This document shows, in pieces, positions 8,453 through 18,883 of a stretch of 64,000 nt of DNA. The stretch's first letter is position 1, and every line of letters starts with the position of its first letter. The notes under the pieces are model-generated. The model was not told where the DNA came from, did not search any database, and saw nothing but the letters and a program-made list of their open reading frames with translations. The stretch lies in assembly GCF_003448965.1 (NCBI RefSeq), contig NZ_QRGC01000003.1, forward strand, positions 186,001 to 250,000, given 5' to 3'. The position numbers and the translations under genes are program-made. This stretch comes from Oceanicella sp. SM1341 (GTDB lineage Bacteria > Pseudomonadota > Alphaproteobacteria > Rhodobacterales > Rhodobacteraceae).

Positions 8453-9415
8453 ATGCGCTATTTCCCGATGTTCTTCGACCTGCGCGGCCGCGGCGTGCTG
8501 CTGGCCGGCGGCGGCGAGCAGATTGCCCAGAAGGCACGGCTGCTCACCCGCACCGAAGCGCGGCTCGAGATCATGGCCGCGGAGATCGACGAGGAACTCG
8601 CGGGCCACGTCGCCTCCGGCCGCGCCAGCCACGTGGCGAAGGTCTACGACGAGGCGGCGATCGACCGCGCGGCGCTGCTCTTCGCCGCCTCAGGCTGCTG
8701 CGGGATAGACGCGATGATCGCCGCGCGCGGTCGCGCGCGCGGCGTGGTGGTGAACGTGATCGACCGCCCGGCGCTCTGCGACGTGATCACCCCCGCGCTG
8801 GTCGACCGCGACCCGCTGGTGGTGGCGATCGGCACCGAGGGCGCCGCCCCGGTGATGGCGCGCGAGGTGAAGACCCGGCTCGAGACCATGCTGGAGCCCG
8901 AGATCGGCGGGCTGGTGGCCCTCGCCGGCCGCCTGCGCGAGACCGTGGCCGAGACCGTGCCGCCGGTGGGCCGCCGGGCCTTCTGGGAATGGGTGTTCGA
9001 GGGCCCGCCGCGACGGCTCTGGCAGGAGGGCGCCGAGGCGGAGGCCGAGGCCGCCATCCGCGCCCGCGCGGCCGAGGGCGGGGCGGGCGGCTCTGCGGCG
9101 CTGGTCTCGGTGATCGCCCTGCCCGGGGAGGTCGACCTGCTGCCGCTGCGCGCCGTGCAGCGCCTGCAGTCCGCCGGCATCGTGCTGCACCCGCCGGGGC
9201 GCGGCGCGGAGGTGCTGGAGCTCGCCCGCCGCGACGCCGAGCGCGCCACCCTCGCCACCGGCGGCACGGAACGGGTGGCGGACCAGCTCCGCGCCGCCTG
9301 CGCCGAACACGCCCGCGTGGTGGTGCTGCTCACCGCCGGCGACACCGACACCCCCGCCCTGCGCGCCGCGCTGGAGGCCGAGGGCATCGCCTGCGAGCCC
9401 ATCGGCGCGGGCTGA
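8453..9415 (+). CDS. cysG: Siroheme synthase, precorrin-2 dehydrogenase/ferrochelatase with degenerate C-terminus
   Basis: The first 200 or so residues form a CysG N-terminal/Met8 module that oxidises precorrin-2 and inserts iron to make siroheme for sulfite and nitrite reductases. Visible marks are the NAD-binding VLLAGGGEQIAQKARLL and VNVIDRPALCDVITPALVDR with VVAIGTEGAAPVMAREVK. After about residue 215 comes SALVSVIALPGEVDLLPLRA, which aligns with the start of a SUMT methyltransferase domain but lacks the GxGPGD motif, and the protein ends at 320 residues instead of about 460. Methylation of uroporphyrinogen III must therefore be done elsewhere. GGAGGT precedes the ATG. Confidence 0.88.
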   Translation: MRYFPMFFDLRGRGVLLAGGGEQIAQKARLLTRTEARLEIMAAEIDEELAGHVASGRASHVAKVYDEAAIDRAALLFAASGCCGIDAMIAARGRARGVVVNVIDRPALCDVITPALVDRDPLVVAIGTEGAAPVMAREVKTRLETMLEPEIGGLVALAGRLRETVAETVPPVGRRAFWEWVFEGPPRRLWQEGAEAEAEAAIRARAAEGGAGGSAALVSVIALPGEVDLLPLRAVQRLQSAGIVLHPPGRGAEVLELARRDAERATLATGGTERVADQLRAACAEHARVVVLLTAGDTDTPALRAALEAEGIACEPIGAG

Positions 9416-9976
9416 GGCCCCGGGCGCATGCTTCCGGGCGCGGCGGGCCCGCGCGGCCTCAGCCGGGTGCCCGCCTCGGCGCGGTGAGAACGGCGGCCGG
9501 CAGGGGCAGGAATTCCGGGCCCGGGCGGCGCAGTGCCCCGCCTCCGCGGCGCCTGGTGCTCGACAAGCCCGCCTCGGCGCTCGAAATGACGGTGCAGGTG
9601 CAGATCGTGGAGCTGCCGCGCGAATTTCAGGCGCGCCGCGGCCTCGCCTATCTTCGTCAGCCACGATTTGCGCGTGGTGCGCGCGCTGAGCCCAAAGGTG
9701 ATGGTGATACGCCACGGCCTGCGCCGAGGGCCCCTTGCGGGCGCCTGAGCGAAGGAAAGCGGAGAGCGTGGCCGTGGGGGAGCCCCCGGCGGCCGGCCGG
9801 GCGGTGTCACCCGGTGCCTGGCGGCGTGGGCGGGGGACCGGGCCTGCCGGGGTCCGCCTCGGCGAGGCTGCGAGCGCCCCGCGCAGGGGGGCCGCTCCGG
9901 CTTTCGCCGCCGCGCGCCCAGGCGCGACGGATCGGTGGGAAATGCCCCGGGCGGGGGTGCCGCCCGGGGCGCGGGC
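9416..9976. other. 561-bp region without a recognisable gene
   Basis: Both strands carry open frames here only because of the high GC content; none has a convincing start, ribosome-binding site or family motif. The right end contains the terminator hairpin of the OmpA-family gene. A decayed gene cannot be excluded. Confidence 0.5.
9944..9970 (-). terminator. Terminator of OmpA-family lipoprotein gene
   Basis: GCCCCGGGCGG and CCGCCCGGGGC form a perfect 11-bp stem with a 5-nt loop, six bases past the stop codon; ATTTCC follows in the direction of transcription. Confidence 0.65.
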
Positions 9977-10618
9977 TCACTTCGTGGCCGGGATGATGTA
10001 GACCTCGACGCGGCGGTTGCGCGCGCGGCCCGAAGGCGTGTCGTTGCTCGCGATCGGGTCGGTCTCGCCCATGCCGGCACTCTCGATGCGGGCGGCGTTC
10101 ACGTTGCGGCGCACGAGGGCACTGGCCACGGCCTGGGCGCGGCGCTCGGACAGGCGCTGGTTGTAGTCGTCGGCGCCGGTGCTGTCGGTGTGGCCGATCA
10201 CGTCGATGTAGCTCGACGGGTACTCGTTGAGGCTCTGGGCCAGCTCGTTGATGGCCCGGCGGCTCTCCGGCTTCAGCGCGACGCTGTCGGTGTCGAAGGT
10301 GATGCCGTCCGGCAGGCTCACGAGCAGCCGGTCGTTCTCGCGCGTGACGGTGGCGCCGGTGTCGGCCATGCTCTCGCGCAGGTCCTGCTCCTGCCTGTCG
10401 AGATAGGTGCCGACACCCGCGCCGACGAGCAGGCCGATACCCGCACCCACCAGCGCGTTGCGCCGGTCGTCGCCGCCGACCAGAAGGCCGCCCAGCGCAC
10501 CGGCGGCCGAGCCGATGGCGGCGCCGCCGAGCACGTTGCGGCTGGCGCTGCCGTCTTCGGTGCAGCCGGTTGCGACCAGCATGGCCGCCACACATGTCCC
10601 CGCGAGAAGATGTTTCAT
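9977..10618 (-). CDS. OmpA-family outer-membrane lipoprotein (YiaD-like)
   Basis: This 213-residue protein begins with a lipoprotein signal (MKHLLAGTCVAAMLVATGC, lipid on the Cys). A glycine-zipper-like segment follows (GGAAIGSAAGALGGLLVGG, about residues 33-70), then an OmpA C-terminal peptidoglycan-binding domain (about 100-210). In that domain DVIGHTDSTGADDYNQRLSE and RNRRVEVYI contain the Asp and Arg that bind diaminopimelate. It probably anchors the outer membrane to the cell wall. The start at 10618 has GAGGAAA upstream; an in-frame extension to 10696 would bury the signal peptide. A terminator follows the gene. Confidence 0.9.
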   Translation of the reverse strand: MKHLLAGTCVAAMLVATGCTEDGSASRNVLGGAAIGSAAGALGGLLVGGDDRRNALVGAGIGLLVGAGVGTYLDRQEQDLRESMADTGATVTRENDRLLVSLPDGITFDTDSVALKPESRRAINELAQSLNEYPSSYIDVIGHTDSTGADDYNQRLSERRAQAVASALVRRNVNAARIESAGMGETDPIASNDTPSGRARNRRVEVYIIPATK

Positions 10619-10809
10619 TACGCTTTCCTCTTTGTCTTCTTCCGACTTTCGGACCCAGGGGTTATACGGCGCGGCCGCTCCCCTCCGTCGCTGCATGCAT
10701 CTAGCCCGAACCGGGCAAAGGCAAACGACAAGTTCGTCATCGCCCCGTTCCGGACCGGGCGCACGGCGGGTGACGGTGCGTAAACCGCGCCACGCCCGCC
10801 CCGGCCCCT

Positions 10810-12429
10810 TCAGCCCCGCGCGCGCAGCGCGACGCGGCGGATCTTGCCCGAAACCGTCTTCGGCAGTTCCGTGACGAAGTCGATCTCGCGGGGGTACTTG
10901 TAGGGCGCGGTCTGGCGCTTGCAGAAGTCCTGCAACTCGGCCACCAGCGCCGCGTCGGGCTCATGCCCCGCCGCCAGCACCACGAAGGCGCGCACGATCT
11001 GGCCGCGCGTGGGGTCCGGCGCGGCGACAACGGCGCTCTCGGCCACGGCGGGGTGCTCGAGCAGCGCGCTCTCCACCTCGAAGGGGCTGATGCGGTAGCC
11101 GGCCGAGAGGATCAGGTCGTCGGCCCGGCCGATGAACCAGAAATATCCGTCCGCGTCGCGCCGGGCGGTGTCGCCGGTGTAGTACCAGCCGTTGCGGAAG
11201 GCGCGGCGGTCGCGGCCCTCGGGGGTGATGTAGCCGTCGAAGAGGCCCGGCGGCCAGGGGTCGGTGACACGCACGCCGATGTGGCCGATCTCGCCGGGGG
11301 GCAGCCGGGCGCCGTCATCACCGATCACGTCGATGTCGAAGCCGGGCAGCGGCCTGCCCATCGCGCCGGGGCGGATCTCCATGCCGGCGCAATTGCCGAT
11401 CAGGCAGATCGCCTCGGTCTGGCCGTAGCCGTCGGCGATGAGATGGCCGGTGGCGCGCTGCCACACCCGGATCGCCTCGGGGTTCAGCGGCTCGCCGGAG
11501 CCGAGCGAGCGGCGGATCGAGCTCAGGTCGTAGCCCCCGAGATCATGCTGGGCCAGCATGCGGTAAACCGTTGGCGGGGCGCAGAAACTCGTGACGCGGA
11601 AGCGCTCGATCACGGCCAGGTGGGCGGCGGCGTCGAAGCGTTCGGGGGCATCGTAGAGCAGCACGCGCGCGCCCAGCATCAGCGGCGGGTAGAGCTTGCC
11701 CCAGGCGGCCTTGGCCCAGCCGGTGTCGGTGAGGGTCCAGTGCAGGTCGTCCTCGCGCAGGTCCATCCAGAACAGGCCGGTGGCGGCATGGGCGAGGGCA
11801 TAGGAATGATCGCGCGGCACCAGCTTCGGCGCCGAGGTGGTGCCGGAGGTGAAATAGACCATCATCAGGTCGGTGGCGCGGGTGCGCACGGCGGGCGGCG
11901 TGTCCGGCGCTGCGGCGAGCAGGTCGTCGAGCGTGCGCCAGCCGTCGCGCGCGGGGCCGGCGGTGATCAGGTGGCGCAGGGAGGGGCATTCGGCGGCGAT
12001 GGTCTCCACCTTGCCGCAATGCTTTCCGGTGACCACCACCGCCTCGGCGCCGGTGGCCTGCACCCTCCAGGCGATGTCGCGCGCGGTGAGCAGCGTGGTG
12101 CCGGGCACGGTCACCACCCCGGCCTTGTTCGCGCCCAGCATCACGGTGAACCAGCCCGGCACCCGCTCCATCACCACCATCACATGGGCACCGGGCGCGA
12201 GGCCGAGCTGCGCCAGCGCATGGGCGAAACGGTTGGTGAGGGAGGAGAGCTCGCCGAAGCTGATGTCGCGCACCGTCTCCATGTCCTCGGACACGGCGGT
12301 GATGGCGATCCTGCCGGGCGGATGAGCGTCCACCACGTCGCGGCCGAAATTGAAGAATTCCGGCATGTCGGGCGTGTAGGCCTCGACGGCCCGGGCATAG
12401 TCGCGGGGGATGTGGCCGAAACCGGGCAA
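10810..12429 (-). CDS. AMP-forming acyl-CoA ligase (medium-chain/ACSM type)
   Basis: The product activates a carboxylic acid to its CoA thioester through an acyl-adenylate. Motifs in order are the P-loop-like YFTSGTTSAPKLV, the adenylate-binding DGYGQTEA, the hinge WYYTGDTARRDADGYFWFIG with AGYRISPFEVE, and the catalytic Lys in PKTVSGKIRR near the C-terminus. The open frame extends far upstream into lpd, but the protein should begin about 20 residues before PEFFNFGRDVVD. The TTG at 12429, 10 bases after CGGAG, fits; the first internal ATG (12366) would trim the N-terminus. It lies downstream of lpd beyond a terminator. The substrate is unknown. Confidence 0.85.
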   Translation of the reverse strand: MPGFGHIPRDYARAVEAYTPDMPEFFNFGRDVVDAHPPGRIAITAVSEDMETVRDISFGELSSLTNRFAHALAQLGLAPGAHVMVVMERVPGWFTVMLGANKAGVVTVPGTTLLTARDIAWRVQATGAEAVVVTGKHCGKVETIAAECPSLRHLITAGPARDGWRTLDDLLAAAPDTPPAVRTRATDLMMVYFTSGTTSAPKLVPRDHSYALAHAATGLFWMDLREDDLHWTLTDTGWAKAAWGKLYPPLMLGARVLLYDAPERFDAAAHLAVIERFRVTSFCAPPTVYRMLAQHDLGGYDLSSIRRSLGSGEPLNPEAIRVWQRATGHLIADGYGQTEAICLIGNCAGMEIRPGAMGRPLPGFDIDVIGDDGARLPPGEIGHIGVRVTDPWPPGLFDGYITPEGRDRRAFRNGWYYTGDTARRDADGYFWFIGRADDLILSAGYRISPFEVESALLEHPAVAESAVVAAPDPTRGQIVRAFVVLAAGHEPDAALVAELQDFCKRQTAPYKYPREIDFVTELPKTVSGKIRRVALRARG

Positions 12430-12449
12430 CGCGGCAGAACTCCGGAAAG

Positions 12450-12475
12450 GGGCGGCCGGAGAGGCCCGGCCGCCC
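12450..12475 (-). terminator. lpd terminator
   Basis: GGGCGGCCGG and CCGGCCGCCC form a perfect 10-bp stem with a 6-nt loop ten bases after the lpd stop; CTTTCC follows. It separates lpd from the acyl-CoA ligase gene. Confidence 0.7.
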
Positions 12476-12484
12476 GATTTCCTA

Positions 12485-13867
12485 TCAGGAATGGATGGCG
12501 CCGTCACCACAGGCAAGCGCCGCCTCGCGCACCGCCTCGGAGAAGGTGGGATGCGCGTGGCAGGTGCGCGCCACGTCCTCGGCCGAGGCGCCGAACTCCA
12601 TCGCAACGCAGATCTCGTGGATGAGCTCGCCCGCCGCGGGGCCGATGATATGGGCGCCCAGCAGCCGGTCGGTCTCGGCATCGGCGAGCAGCTTCACGAA
12701 ACCGTCGGTCACCAGGTTGGCCTTGGCGCGGCCGTTGGCCATGAACTGGAACTTGCCGACCTTGTACTTGCGGCCCTGCTCCTTGAGCTGCTCCTCGGTG
12801 AGGCCCACGGAGGCCACCTCGGGCGCGGTGTAGATCACGCCGGGGATGACGTCGTAGTTCACGTGGCCCTTCTGGCCGGCGATGCTCTCGGCCACGGCGA
12901 TGCCCTCGTCCTCGGCCTTGTGGGCGAGCATCGGGCCGGTGGTCACGTCGCCGATCACCCAGATGCCGTCGACATTGGTCTTGCCGTGGCTGCCCTTCAC
13001 CTGGCCGCGCTCGGTCATCTCCACGCCGACACCGTCGAGCCCGAGGCCTTCGGTGAACGGGCGGCGGCCGGTGGCGAGCAGCACCACGTCGGTGTCGATG
13101 CTGGCCTCGCTGTCATCCTTGCGCAGCTTGTAGGTGACTTTCAGGCTGTCGCCTTTCTCCACGCCCTGCACCGCGGCGCCCATCACGAACTTGATGCCCT
13201 GCTTTTCCAGCAGCTTGCGGAACTGGCGCTGCACCTCGGCGTCCATGCCCGGGGTGATGGCGTCGAGGAACTCGACCACGGTCACGTCGGTGCCGAGGCG
13301 CTTGTAGACCGAGCCGAGCTCCAGCCCGATCACGCCGGCGCCGATCACCACCATGCTCTTCGGGATCTCCTTGAGCTCCAGCGCGCCGGTGGAGGAGACC
13401 ACGCGCTCCTCGTCGACCTCGACCCCCTTGAGCGGCGAGACCTCGGAGCCGGTGGCGATGACGATGTTCTTCGCCGTGTGCTTCTCCTCGCCCACGGTGA
13501 CCTCGCCCTTCGCGGTGATCTTGCCCCAGCCCTTGAGCCAGTCGATCTTGTTCTTCTTGAACAGGAACTCGACGCCCTTCACGTTGCTCTCGATCACCGC
13601 GCTCTTGTGGCCCAGCATCTTCTCCCAGTCGACGGTGACGCCGCCGGTGGAGATGCCCATGGTCTCGAAATTGTGCGCGGTCTCGTGCACCATCTCGGAG
13701 GCGTGCAGCAGCGCCTTGGAGGGGATGCAGCCCACGTTGAGGCAGGTGCCGCCGAGGGTCTCGCGGCCCTCGACACAGGCGGTCTTGAGCCCCAGCTGGG
13801 CGCAGCGGATCGCGCAGACATAGCCCCCCGGGCCGCCTCCGATGATGATCACGTCATAGCTGGCCAT
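12485..13867 (-). CDS. lpd: Dihydrolipoyl dehydrogenase (E3)
   Basis: This 460-residue flavoprotein reoxidises dihydrolipoamide on E2 subunits using NAD. It has the FAD-binding [20 protein letters not shown], the redox-active disulfide CLNVGC (about residues 42-47), the NAD-binding [14 protein letters not shown], and the C-terminal HAHPTFSEA with the active-site His-Glu pair. The upstream odhA and odhB genes mark it as the E3 of the 2-oxoglutarate dehydrogenase complex, though E3 is often shared with pyruvate dehydrogenase. GAGGAG precedes the ATG. Confidence 0.97.
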   Translation of the reverse strand: MASYDVIIIGGGPGGYVCAIRCAQLGLKTACVEGRETLGGTCLNVGCIPSKALLHASEMVHETAHNFETMGISTGGVTVDWEKMLGHKSAVIESNVKGVEFLFKKNKIDWLKGWGKITAKGEVTVGEEKHTAKNIVIATGSEVSPLKGVEVDEERVVSSTGALELKEIPKSMVVIGAGVIGLELGSVYKRLGTDVTVVEFLDAITPGMDAEVQRQFRKLLEKQGIKFVMGAAVQGVEKGDSLKVTYKLRKDDSEASIDTDVVLLATGRRPFTEGLGLDGVGVEMTERGQVKGSHGKTNVDGIWVIGDVTTGPMLAHKAEDEGIAVAESIAGQKGHVNYDVIPGVIYTAPEVASVGLTEEQLKEQGRKYKVGKFQFMANGRAKANLVTDGFVKLLADAETDRLLGAHIIGPAAGELIHEICVAMEFGASAEDVARTCHAHPTFSEAVREAALACGDGAIHS

Positions 13868-13933
13868 GGAAGTCTCCTCGAAGTTCAGCTTTGGCGGCGG
13901 GCAGGGCCCGGCCGGATTGTGTCGCGCGCCGCC

Positions 13934-14329
13934 TCACACGAGAGCGGCAATGAGCATCAGCACCGCGGCAGCGAAGCCGATGGCAAAGCACAGGCTGCGC
14001 CAGGGGCTCAGCCCGAAGGCGTAGCAAGGCACATAGACCACCCGGGCGGCAAGCCATACCCAGGCACATGTGGCGGTGAAGGCGGAGCCCGCGTCCGAGA
14101 GCGTGACCGAAACCGCCGCCGCCCCGTAGAGCACCAGCGCCTCGGTCATGTTGCCCAGCGCGCGGTGCAGGCGGCCGGCGATGCCGGTGAGCTGCAGCGG
14201 CTCGTCGCGCGGGCCCATTGTGGCGCGGGGGCCGAGCTGGAGGTTCGCCGGCACCGCCATCAGCCCGAACTGGACCGCGAGCAGCAGCCCGCCGAGCGCC
14301 AGGACGGTGATTTCGGTGCCAGCACTCAA
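13934..14329 (-). CDS. MAPEG-family membrane protein
   Basis: This 131-residue integral membrane protein has about four hydrophobic helices. It carries the family signature around NLQLGPRATMGPRDEP and GRLHRALGNMTEALVLYGA. MAPEG proteins include glutathione-dependent membrane enzymes, but many bacterial members have no known reaction. The gene starts with TTG seven bases after a strong GGGGAGG. It sits inside the odhA-odhB-lpd series, 66 bp before lpd, so it is probably co-transcribed with 2-oxoglutarate dehydrogenase genes. Why it is there is not evident from the sequence. Confidence 0.82.
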   Translation of the reverse strand: MSAGTEITVLALGGLLLAVQFGLMAVPANLQLGPRATMGPRDEPLQLTGIAGRLHRALGNMTEALVLYGAAAVSVTLSDAGSAFTATCAWVWLAARVVYVPCYAFGLSPWRSLCFAIGFAAAVLMLIAALV

Positions 14330-14351
14330 CGCCCGGCCTCCCCTTCTCGAG

Positions 14352-14376
14352 GGGCGGCGGCACGCGGCCGCCGCCC
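14352..14376 (-). terminator. Intergenic hairpin after odhB
   Basis: GGGCGGCGGC and GCCGCCGCCC form a perfect 10-bp stem with a 5-nt loop 11 bases after the odhB stop. There is no T-run and the operon seems to continue, so it may attenuate transcription or protect the 3' end rather than terminate. Confidence 0.45.
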
Positions 14377-14387
14377 GGTCGGGCGGA

Positions 14388-15887
14388 TCAGAGATCCATC
14401 AGCAGGCGGCGCGGGTCCTCGAGGGCTTCCTTCACCCGCACGAGGAAGGTCACGGCGCCCTTGCCGTCGACGATGCGGTGATCGTAGCTCAGCGCCAGAT
14501 ACATCATCGGGCGGATCTCGATCTTGCCGCCGATCACCATCGGCCGCTCCTGGATCTTGTGCATGCCGAGGATGCCCGACTGCGGGGGGTTCAGGATCGG
14601 CGAGGACATCAGCGAGCCATAGACGCCGCCGTTCGAGATGGTGAAGGTGCCGCCCTGCATCTCGGCCATCGACAGCTTGCCGTCGCGGCCGCGCTTGCCC
14701 AGCTCGGCGATCTTCTTCTCGATCTCGGCGAAGGACATCTGGTCGGCGTCACGCACCACCGGAACCACCAGGCCAGCCGGCGTGCCGACGGCCACACCGA
14801 TGTGGTAGTAGTTCTTGTAGACCACGTCCTGGCCGTCGATCTCGGCGTTCACGTCCGGAACCTCGGCCAGCGCGTGGCAGCAGGCCTTCACGAAGAACGA
14901 CATGAAGCCGAGCTTGGTGCCGTGCTTCTTCTCGAACAGGTCCTTGTACTCGTTGCGCAGCGCCATGATGCCGCTCATGTCCACCTCGTTGTAGGTGGTC
15001 AGCATCGCGGCGGTGTTCTGCGCGTCCTTCAGGCGGCGGGCGATGGTCTGGCGCAGGCGCGTCATGCGCACCCGCTCCTCGCGGCTCGCGTCGGAGGCAG
15101 CCACCGGCGCGCGCGGCGCCTGGGCGGGGGCCGGCGCGGCGGAGGGGGCCGAGACCGCCTTCATCACGTCTTCCTTCATCACCCGGCCGTCACGGCCCGA
15201 GCCCTGCACCTGGTCGGAGCTGAGCCCCTTCTCGGCCATGAGCTTCTTGGCGGAAGGCGCATCCTCCACGTCCTTCGCGCCGGAGGCGGCGGGCGCCGGG
15301 GCCTCGGCCGCCGGCTTCGCCGCGGGCGCGGCGCCGGAGGCGGAGAGCACGGCGAGCTTGCCGCCGGCCTGCACCGTGGCGCCTTCCTCGACCAGGATCT
15401 CGGAGAGCACGCCGGCCGACGGGCTCGGCACCTCGACCGACACCTTGTCGGTCTCCAGCTCGCAGAGCATCTCGTCCTGCGCCACGGTGTCGCCGGGCTT
15501 CTTGAACCAGCTCGCCACGGTCGCCTCGGTGACGCTCTCGCCCAGCGAGGGCACCATCACGTCGATGGCGTCGCCACCGGCGGGCGCCTCGGCGGCGGCC
15601 TCCGGCTCGGCCTTCTCGGCGGGTTTCGCCGGGGCGGCAGCAGCCTCGCCCCCCTCGGAGACGGTGGCCAGCAGCGCGTCGACACCGACGGTCTCGCCCT
15701 CGGCCGCGACGATCTCGCCCAGGGTGCCGGCCACGGGGCTCGGCACCTCGACGGTCACCTTGTCGGTCTCCAGCTCGCAGAGCATCTCGTCGACCGCGAC
15801 GGCATCACCGGGTTTCTTGAACCAGGTGGCAACCGTCGCCTCCGTCACGCTCTCGCCAAGGGTCGGGACCCGTACTTCAGTGCTCAT
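14388..15887 (-). CDS. odhB: Dihydrolipoyllysine succinyltransferase (E2 of 2-oxoglutarate dehydrogenase), two lipoyl domains
   Basis: The product carries the succinyl group from E1 to CoA. Its layout is two lipoyl domains with lipoylated Lys at residues 43 and 148 (both in ETDKV), Ala/Pro-rich linkers, a peripheral-subunit-binding domain (about 225-260; [12 protein letters not shown]), and a C-terminal acyltransferase core ending with the catalytic YDHRIVDG. At 499 residues it is longer than the common one-lipoyl E2 (about 400). The ATG at 15887 sits five bases after GAGGT and ten bases from the odhA stop. Confidence 0.96.
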   Translation of the reverse strand: MSTEVRVPTLGESVTEATVATWFKKPGDAVAVDEMLCELETDKVTVEVPSPVAGTLGEIVAAEGETVGVDALLATVSEGGEAAAAPAKPAEKAEPEAAAEAPAGGDAIDVMVPSLGESVTEATVASWFKKPGDTVAQDEMLCELETDKVSVEVPSPSAGVLSEILVEEGATVQAGGKLAVLSASGAAPAAKPAAEAPAPAASGAKDVEDAPSAKKLMAEKGLSSDQVQGSGRDGRVMKEDVMKAVSAPSAAPAPAQAPRAPVAASDASREERVRMTRLRQTIARRLKDAQNTAAMLTTYNEVDMSGIMALRNEYKDLFEKKHGTKLGFMSFFVKACCHALAEVPDVNAEIDGQDVVYKNYYHIGVAVGTPAGLVVPVVRDADQMSFAEIEKKIAELGKRGRDGKLSMAEMQGGTFTISNGGVYGSLMSSPILNPPQSGILGMHKIQERPMVIGGKIEIRPMMYLALSYDHRIVDGKGAVTFLVRVKEALEDPRRLLMDL

Positions 15888-15897
15888 CACATACCTC

Positions 15898-18846
15898 TCA
15901 GAGCGTCAGCGCTTCGGTCACGAGCGCTTCCTGTTCCTGTTTGTGTTTGGTCGCAAGGCCGGTGGCCGGCGAGGCCGAAGCCCGGCGCCCGACATAGCGC
16001 GGGCGCGCATGCGTGGCGCCGATGCGGCTCAGCACCCATTCGATGTTCGGCTCGACGAAGGTCCAGGCACCCTGGTTCTTCGGCTCTTCCTGGCACCAGA
16101 TCACCTCGGCCTCCTTGAAGCGCGCGAGCTCCTTGGTGAGCGAGAGCGCCGGGAACGGGTAGAACTGCTCCAGCCGCAGCAGGTAGATGTTGTCGGCGCC
16201 CGCGGCGTCGCGCGCCTCGAGCAGGTCGTAGTAGACCTTGCCCGAGCAGATCACCACGCGCTTGATCTCGTCGTCGGGCACCAGCTGCAGCTCGGAATGG
16301 CCCTTCTCCGCATCGTCCCAGAGGACGCGGTGGAAGGAGGAGCCGGTCGCGAGATCGGCCAGCGGCGAGACGCAGAGCTTGTGGCGCAGCAGCGACTTGG
16401 GCGTGACCAGCACCAGCGGCTTGCGGAAGCTGCGGTGCAGCTGCCGGCGCAGGATGTGGAAGTAGTTCGCCGGGGTCGAGCAGTTGGCCACGATCCAGTT
16501 GTCCTCGGCGGAGAGCTGCAGGAAGCGCTCCAGCCGGGCGGAGGAATGCTCCGGCCCCTGGCCCTCGTAGCCGTGCGGCAGCAGCATCACCAGGCCGGAC
16601 ATGCGCAGCCATTTCGACTCGCCCGAGGAGATGAACTGGTCGATCATGATCTGGGCGCCGTTGGCGAAATCGCCGAACTGGGCCTCCCAGAGCGTGAGCG
16701 CGTTCGGCTCGGCCAGCGTGTAGCCATACTCGTAGCCCAGCACCGCGTACTCGGAGAGCATCGAGTCGACGACCTCGTACTGCGCCTGGCCCTCCTTGAG
16801 ATGGTTGAGCGGCAGGTAGCGCTCCTCCGTCTCCTGGTCGATGATGCCGGAGTGCCGCTGGCTGAAGGTGCCGCGGGTGGCGTCCTGGCCGGAGAGGCGC
16901 ACCGGGTAGCCCTCGGTGAGCAGGGTGCCGAAGGCCAGCGCCTCGGCGGTCGCCCAGTCGATGGAGGTGCCTTCCTCGAGCATGGTGCGCTTGCCCTCGA
17001 GCAGCCGCTCCACCGTGCGGTGGGGCTGGAACTTCTCGGGCAGGGTGCACAGCCGGGTGCCGACCTCGCGCAGCGTGTCCTCGGCCACGGCCGTCTCGCC
17101 GCGCTGGTATTCGCCACCTTCGCGCGAGAGGCCCGACCAGCGGCCGTCCAGCCAGTCCGCCTTGTTGGGGCGATACTCCTTGCCGGCCTCGAACTCCTCG
17201 TTCAGCTTGGCCTGGAACGAGGCCTTCATGTCCTCGATCTCGCCCTCGGGCATCAGCCCGTCGGCCACCAGCCGGTCGGTGTAGAGCTGCAGCGTGGTCT
17301 TGTGCCGCTTGATGCTCTTGTACATCAGCGGCTGGGTGAACATCGGCTCGTCACCCTCGTTGTGGCCGAAGCGACGGTAGCAGAACATGTCGATGACCAC
17401 GTCCTTGCCGAACTTCTGGCGGAACTCGGTGGCCACCTTCGCGGCATGCACCACCGCCTCGGGGTCATCGCCGTTCACGTGGAAGATCGGGGCCTCCACC
17501 ATGAGCGCGATGTCCGTGGGGTACGGGGAGGAGCGCGAGTTGTGCGGGGCGGTGGTGAAGCCGATCTGGTTGTTCACCACGATGTGGATGGTGCCGCCGG
17601 TGCGGTGGCCCTTCAGGCCGGAGAGGCCGAAACACTCCGCCACCACGCCCTGGCCGGCGAAGGCCGCGTCGCCGTGCAGCAGGATGGGGAGCACCGCGCG
17701 GCGCTCGGCATCGTTGAGCTGCTGCTGCTTGGCGCGCACCTTGCCCAGCACCACCGGGTTCACCGCCTCGAGATGCGAGGGGTTGGCGGTGAGCGAGAGA
17801 TGCACGGAATTGCCGTCGAACTCGCGGTCCGAGGAGGCGCCGAGGTGGTATTTCACGTCGCCCGAGCCGTCCACGTCATCGGGCTTGAACGACCCGCCCT
17901 GGAACTCGTTGAAGATGGCGCGGTAGGGTTTCATCAGCACGTTGGCGAGCACGTTGAGGCGGCCGCGGTGGGGCATGCCGACCACGACTTCCTTCACCCC
18001 CAGCGCGCCGCCGCGCTTGATGATCTGCTCCATCGCGGGGATCAGCGCCTCGCCGCCGTCGAGGCCGAAGCGCTTGGTGCCCATGTATTTCACATGGAGG
18101 AACTTCTCGTAGCCCTCGGCCTCGACCAGCTTGTTGAGGATGGCGCGGCGCCCCTCGCGGGTGAAGGCGATCTCCTTGCCGTAGCCCTCGATGCGCTCCT
18201 TCAGCCAGGAGGCCTCCTCGGGGTTGGAGATGTGCATGTACTGCAGCGCGAAGGTGCCGCAATAGGTGCGCTTCACCAGCGCGGTGATCTCGCGCAGCGA
18301 GGCGGTCTGCAGGCCGAGCACGTTGTCGAGGAAGATCGGCCGGTCCATGTCGGCCTCGGTGAAGCCGTAGGTCTTGGGGTCGAGCTCGGGATGCGCTTCC
18401 TCGGGGGTGAGCCGCAGCGGGTCGAGATCGGCCGCGAGATGGCCGCGGATGCGGTAGGCGCGGATCAGCATCAGGGCGCGCATCGAATCGATGGTCGCCT
18501 TGCGCACGTCCGTGTCGGAGAGCGAGACGCCCTTGGCCTCGGCCTTCGCCTTGATCTTCTCGCCGACCTTCGCCTCGGTCTCCGGGCCCCAGTCACCGTC
18601 CAGCGCCGAGACGAGCTCGCCGTTGGCCACCGGCGGCCAGTCGGCGCGCAGCCAGCTCGGGCCGGTCGCCTCTGCCGTCACGTCGGCGGGCGCGTCACCG
18701 AGGGCGCGGAAGAATTCCTGCCAGCTCTCGTCCACCGAGGAGGGGTCCGCGGTGTATTTCGCGTAGAGCTGCTCGATGAAATCGGCGTTCTGCCCCTGCA
18801 GGAACGAGGAGGAGTGGAAGAGCGTGTTCGGCGACTGCTCTGTCAT
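15898..18846 (-). CDS. odhA: 2-Oxoglutarate dehydrogenase E1 component
   Basis: This 982-residue thiamine-diphosphate enzyme decarboxylates 2-oxoglutarate and transfers the succinyl unit to OdhB lipoamide. The N-terminal E2-binding stretch ([19 protein letters not shown]) is followed by the transketolase-like domain with [16 protein letters not shown], the thiamine-binding [13 protein letters not shown], and [12 protein letters not shown]. The C-terminal half has [20 protein letters not shown]. The start [10 protein letters not shown] at 18846 has no strong ribosome-binding site; a longer in-frame start adds low-complexity residues from a hairpin-rich leader. It forms one series with sucCD upstream and odhB downstream. 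Confidence 0.97.
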   Translation of the reverse strand: MTEQSPNTLFHSSSFLQGQNADFIEQLYAKYTADPSSVDESWQEFFRALGDAPADVTAEATGPSWLRADWPPVANGELVSALDGDWGPETEAKVGEKIKAKAEAKGVSLSDTDVRKATIDSMRALMLIRAYRIRGHLAADLDPLRLTPEEAHPELDPKTYGFTEADMDRPIFLDNVLGLQTASLREITALVKRTYCGTFALQYMHISNPEEASWLKERIEGYGKEIAFTREGRRAILNKLVEAEGYEKFLHVKYMGTKRFGLDGGEALIPAMEQIIKRGGALGVKEVVVGMPHRGRLNVLANVLMKPYRAIFNEFQGGSFKPDDVDGSGDVKYHLGASSDREFDGNSVHLSLTANPSHLEAVNPVVLGKVRAKQQQLNDAERRAVLPILLHGDAAFAGQGVVAECFGLSGLKGHRTGGTIHIVVNNQIGFTTAPHNSRSSPYPTDIALMVEAPIFHVNGDDPEAVVHAAKVATEFRQKFGKDVVIDMFCYRRFGHNEGDEPMFTQPLMYKSIKRHKTTLQLYTDRLVADGLMPEGEIEDMKASFQAKLNEEFEAGKEYRPNKADWLDGRWSGLSREGGEYQRGETAVAEDTLREVGTRLCTLPEKFQPHRTVERLLEGKRTMLEEGTSIDWATAEALAFGTLLTEGYPVRLSGQDATRGTFSQRHSGIIDQETEERYLPLNHLKEGQAQYEVVDSMLSEYAVLGYEYGYTLAEPNALTLWEAQFGDFANGAQIMIDQFISSGESKWLRMSGLVMLLPHGYEGQGPEHSSARLERFLQLSAEDNWIVANCSTPANYFHILRRQLHRSFRKPLVLVTPKSLLRHKLCVSPLADLATGSSFHRVLWDDAEKGHSELQLVPDDEIKRVVICSGKVYYDLLEARDAAGADNIYLLRLEQFYPFPALSLTKELARFKEAEVIWCQEEPKNQGAWTFVEPNIEWVLSRIGATHARPRYVGRRASASPATGLATKHKQEQEALVTEALTL

Positions 18847-18883
18847 GGCGGTCCGGGCCGGCCTCTGGCCCGCTCCCTGTGCT

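Noticed and set aside
8644-10080. A 478-codon minus-strand frame across cysG and the following gap
   Set aside because: Low-complexity Arg/Pro/Ala sequence antisense to cysG; the part in the gap (9430-9715) has no recognisable domain.
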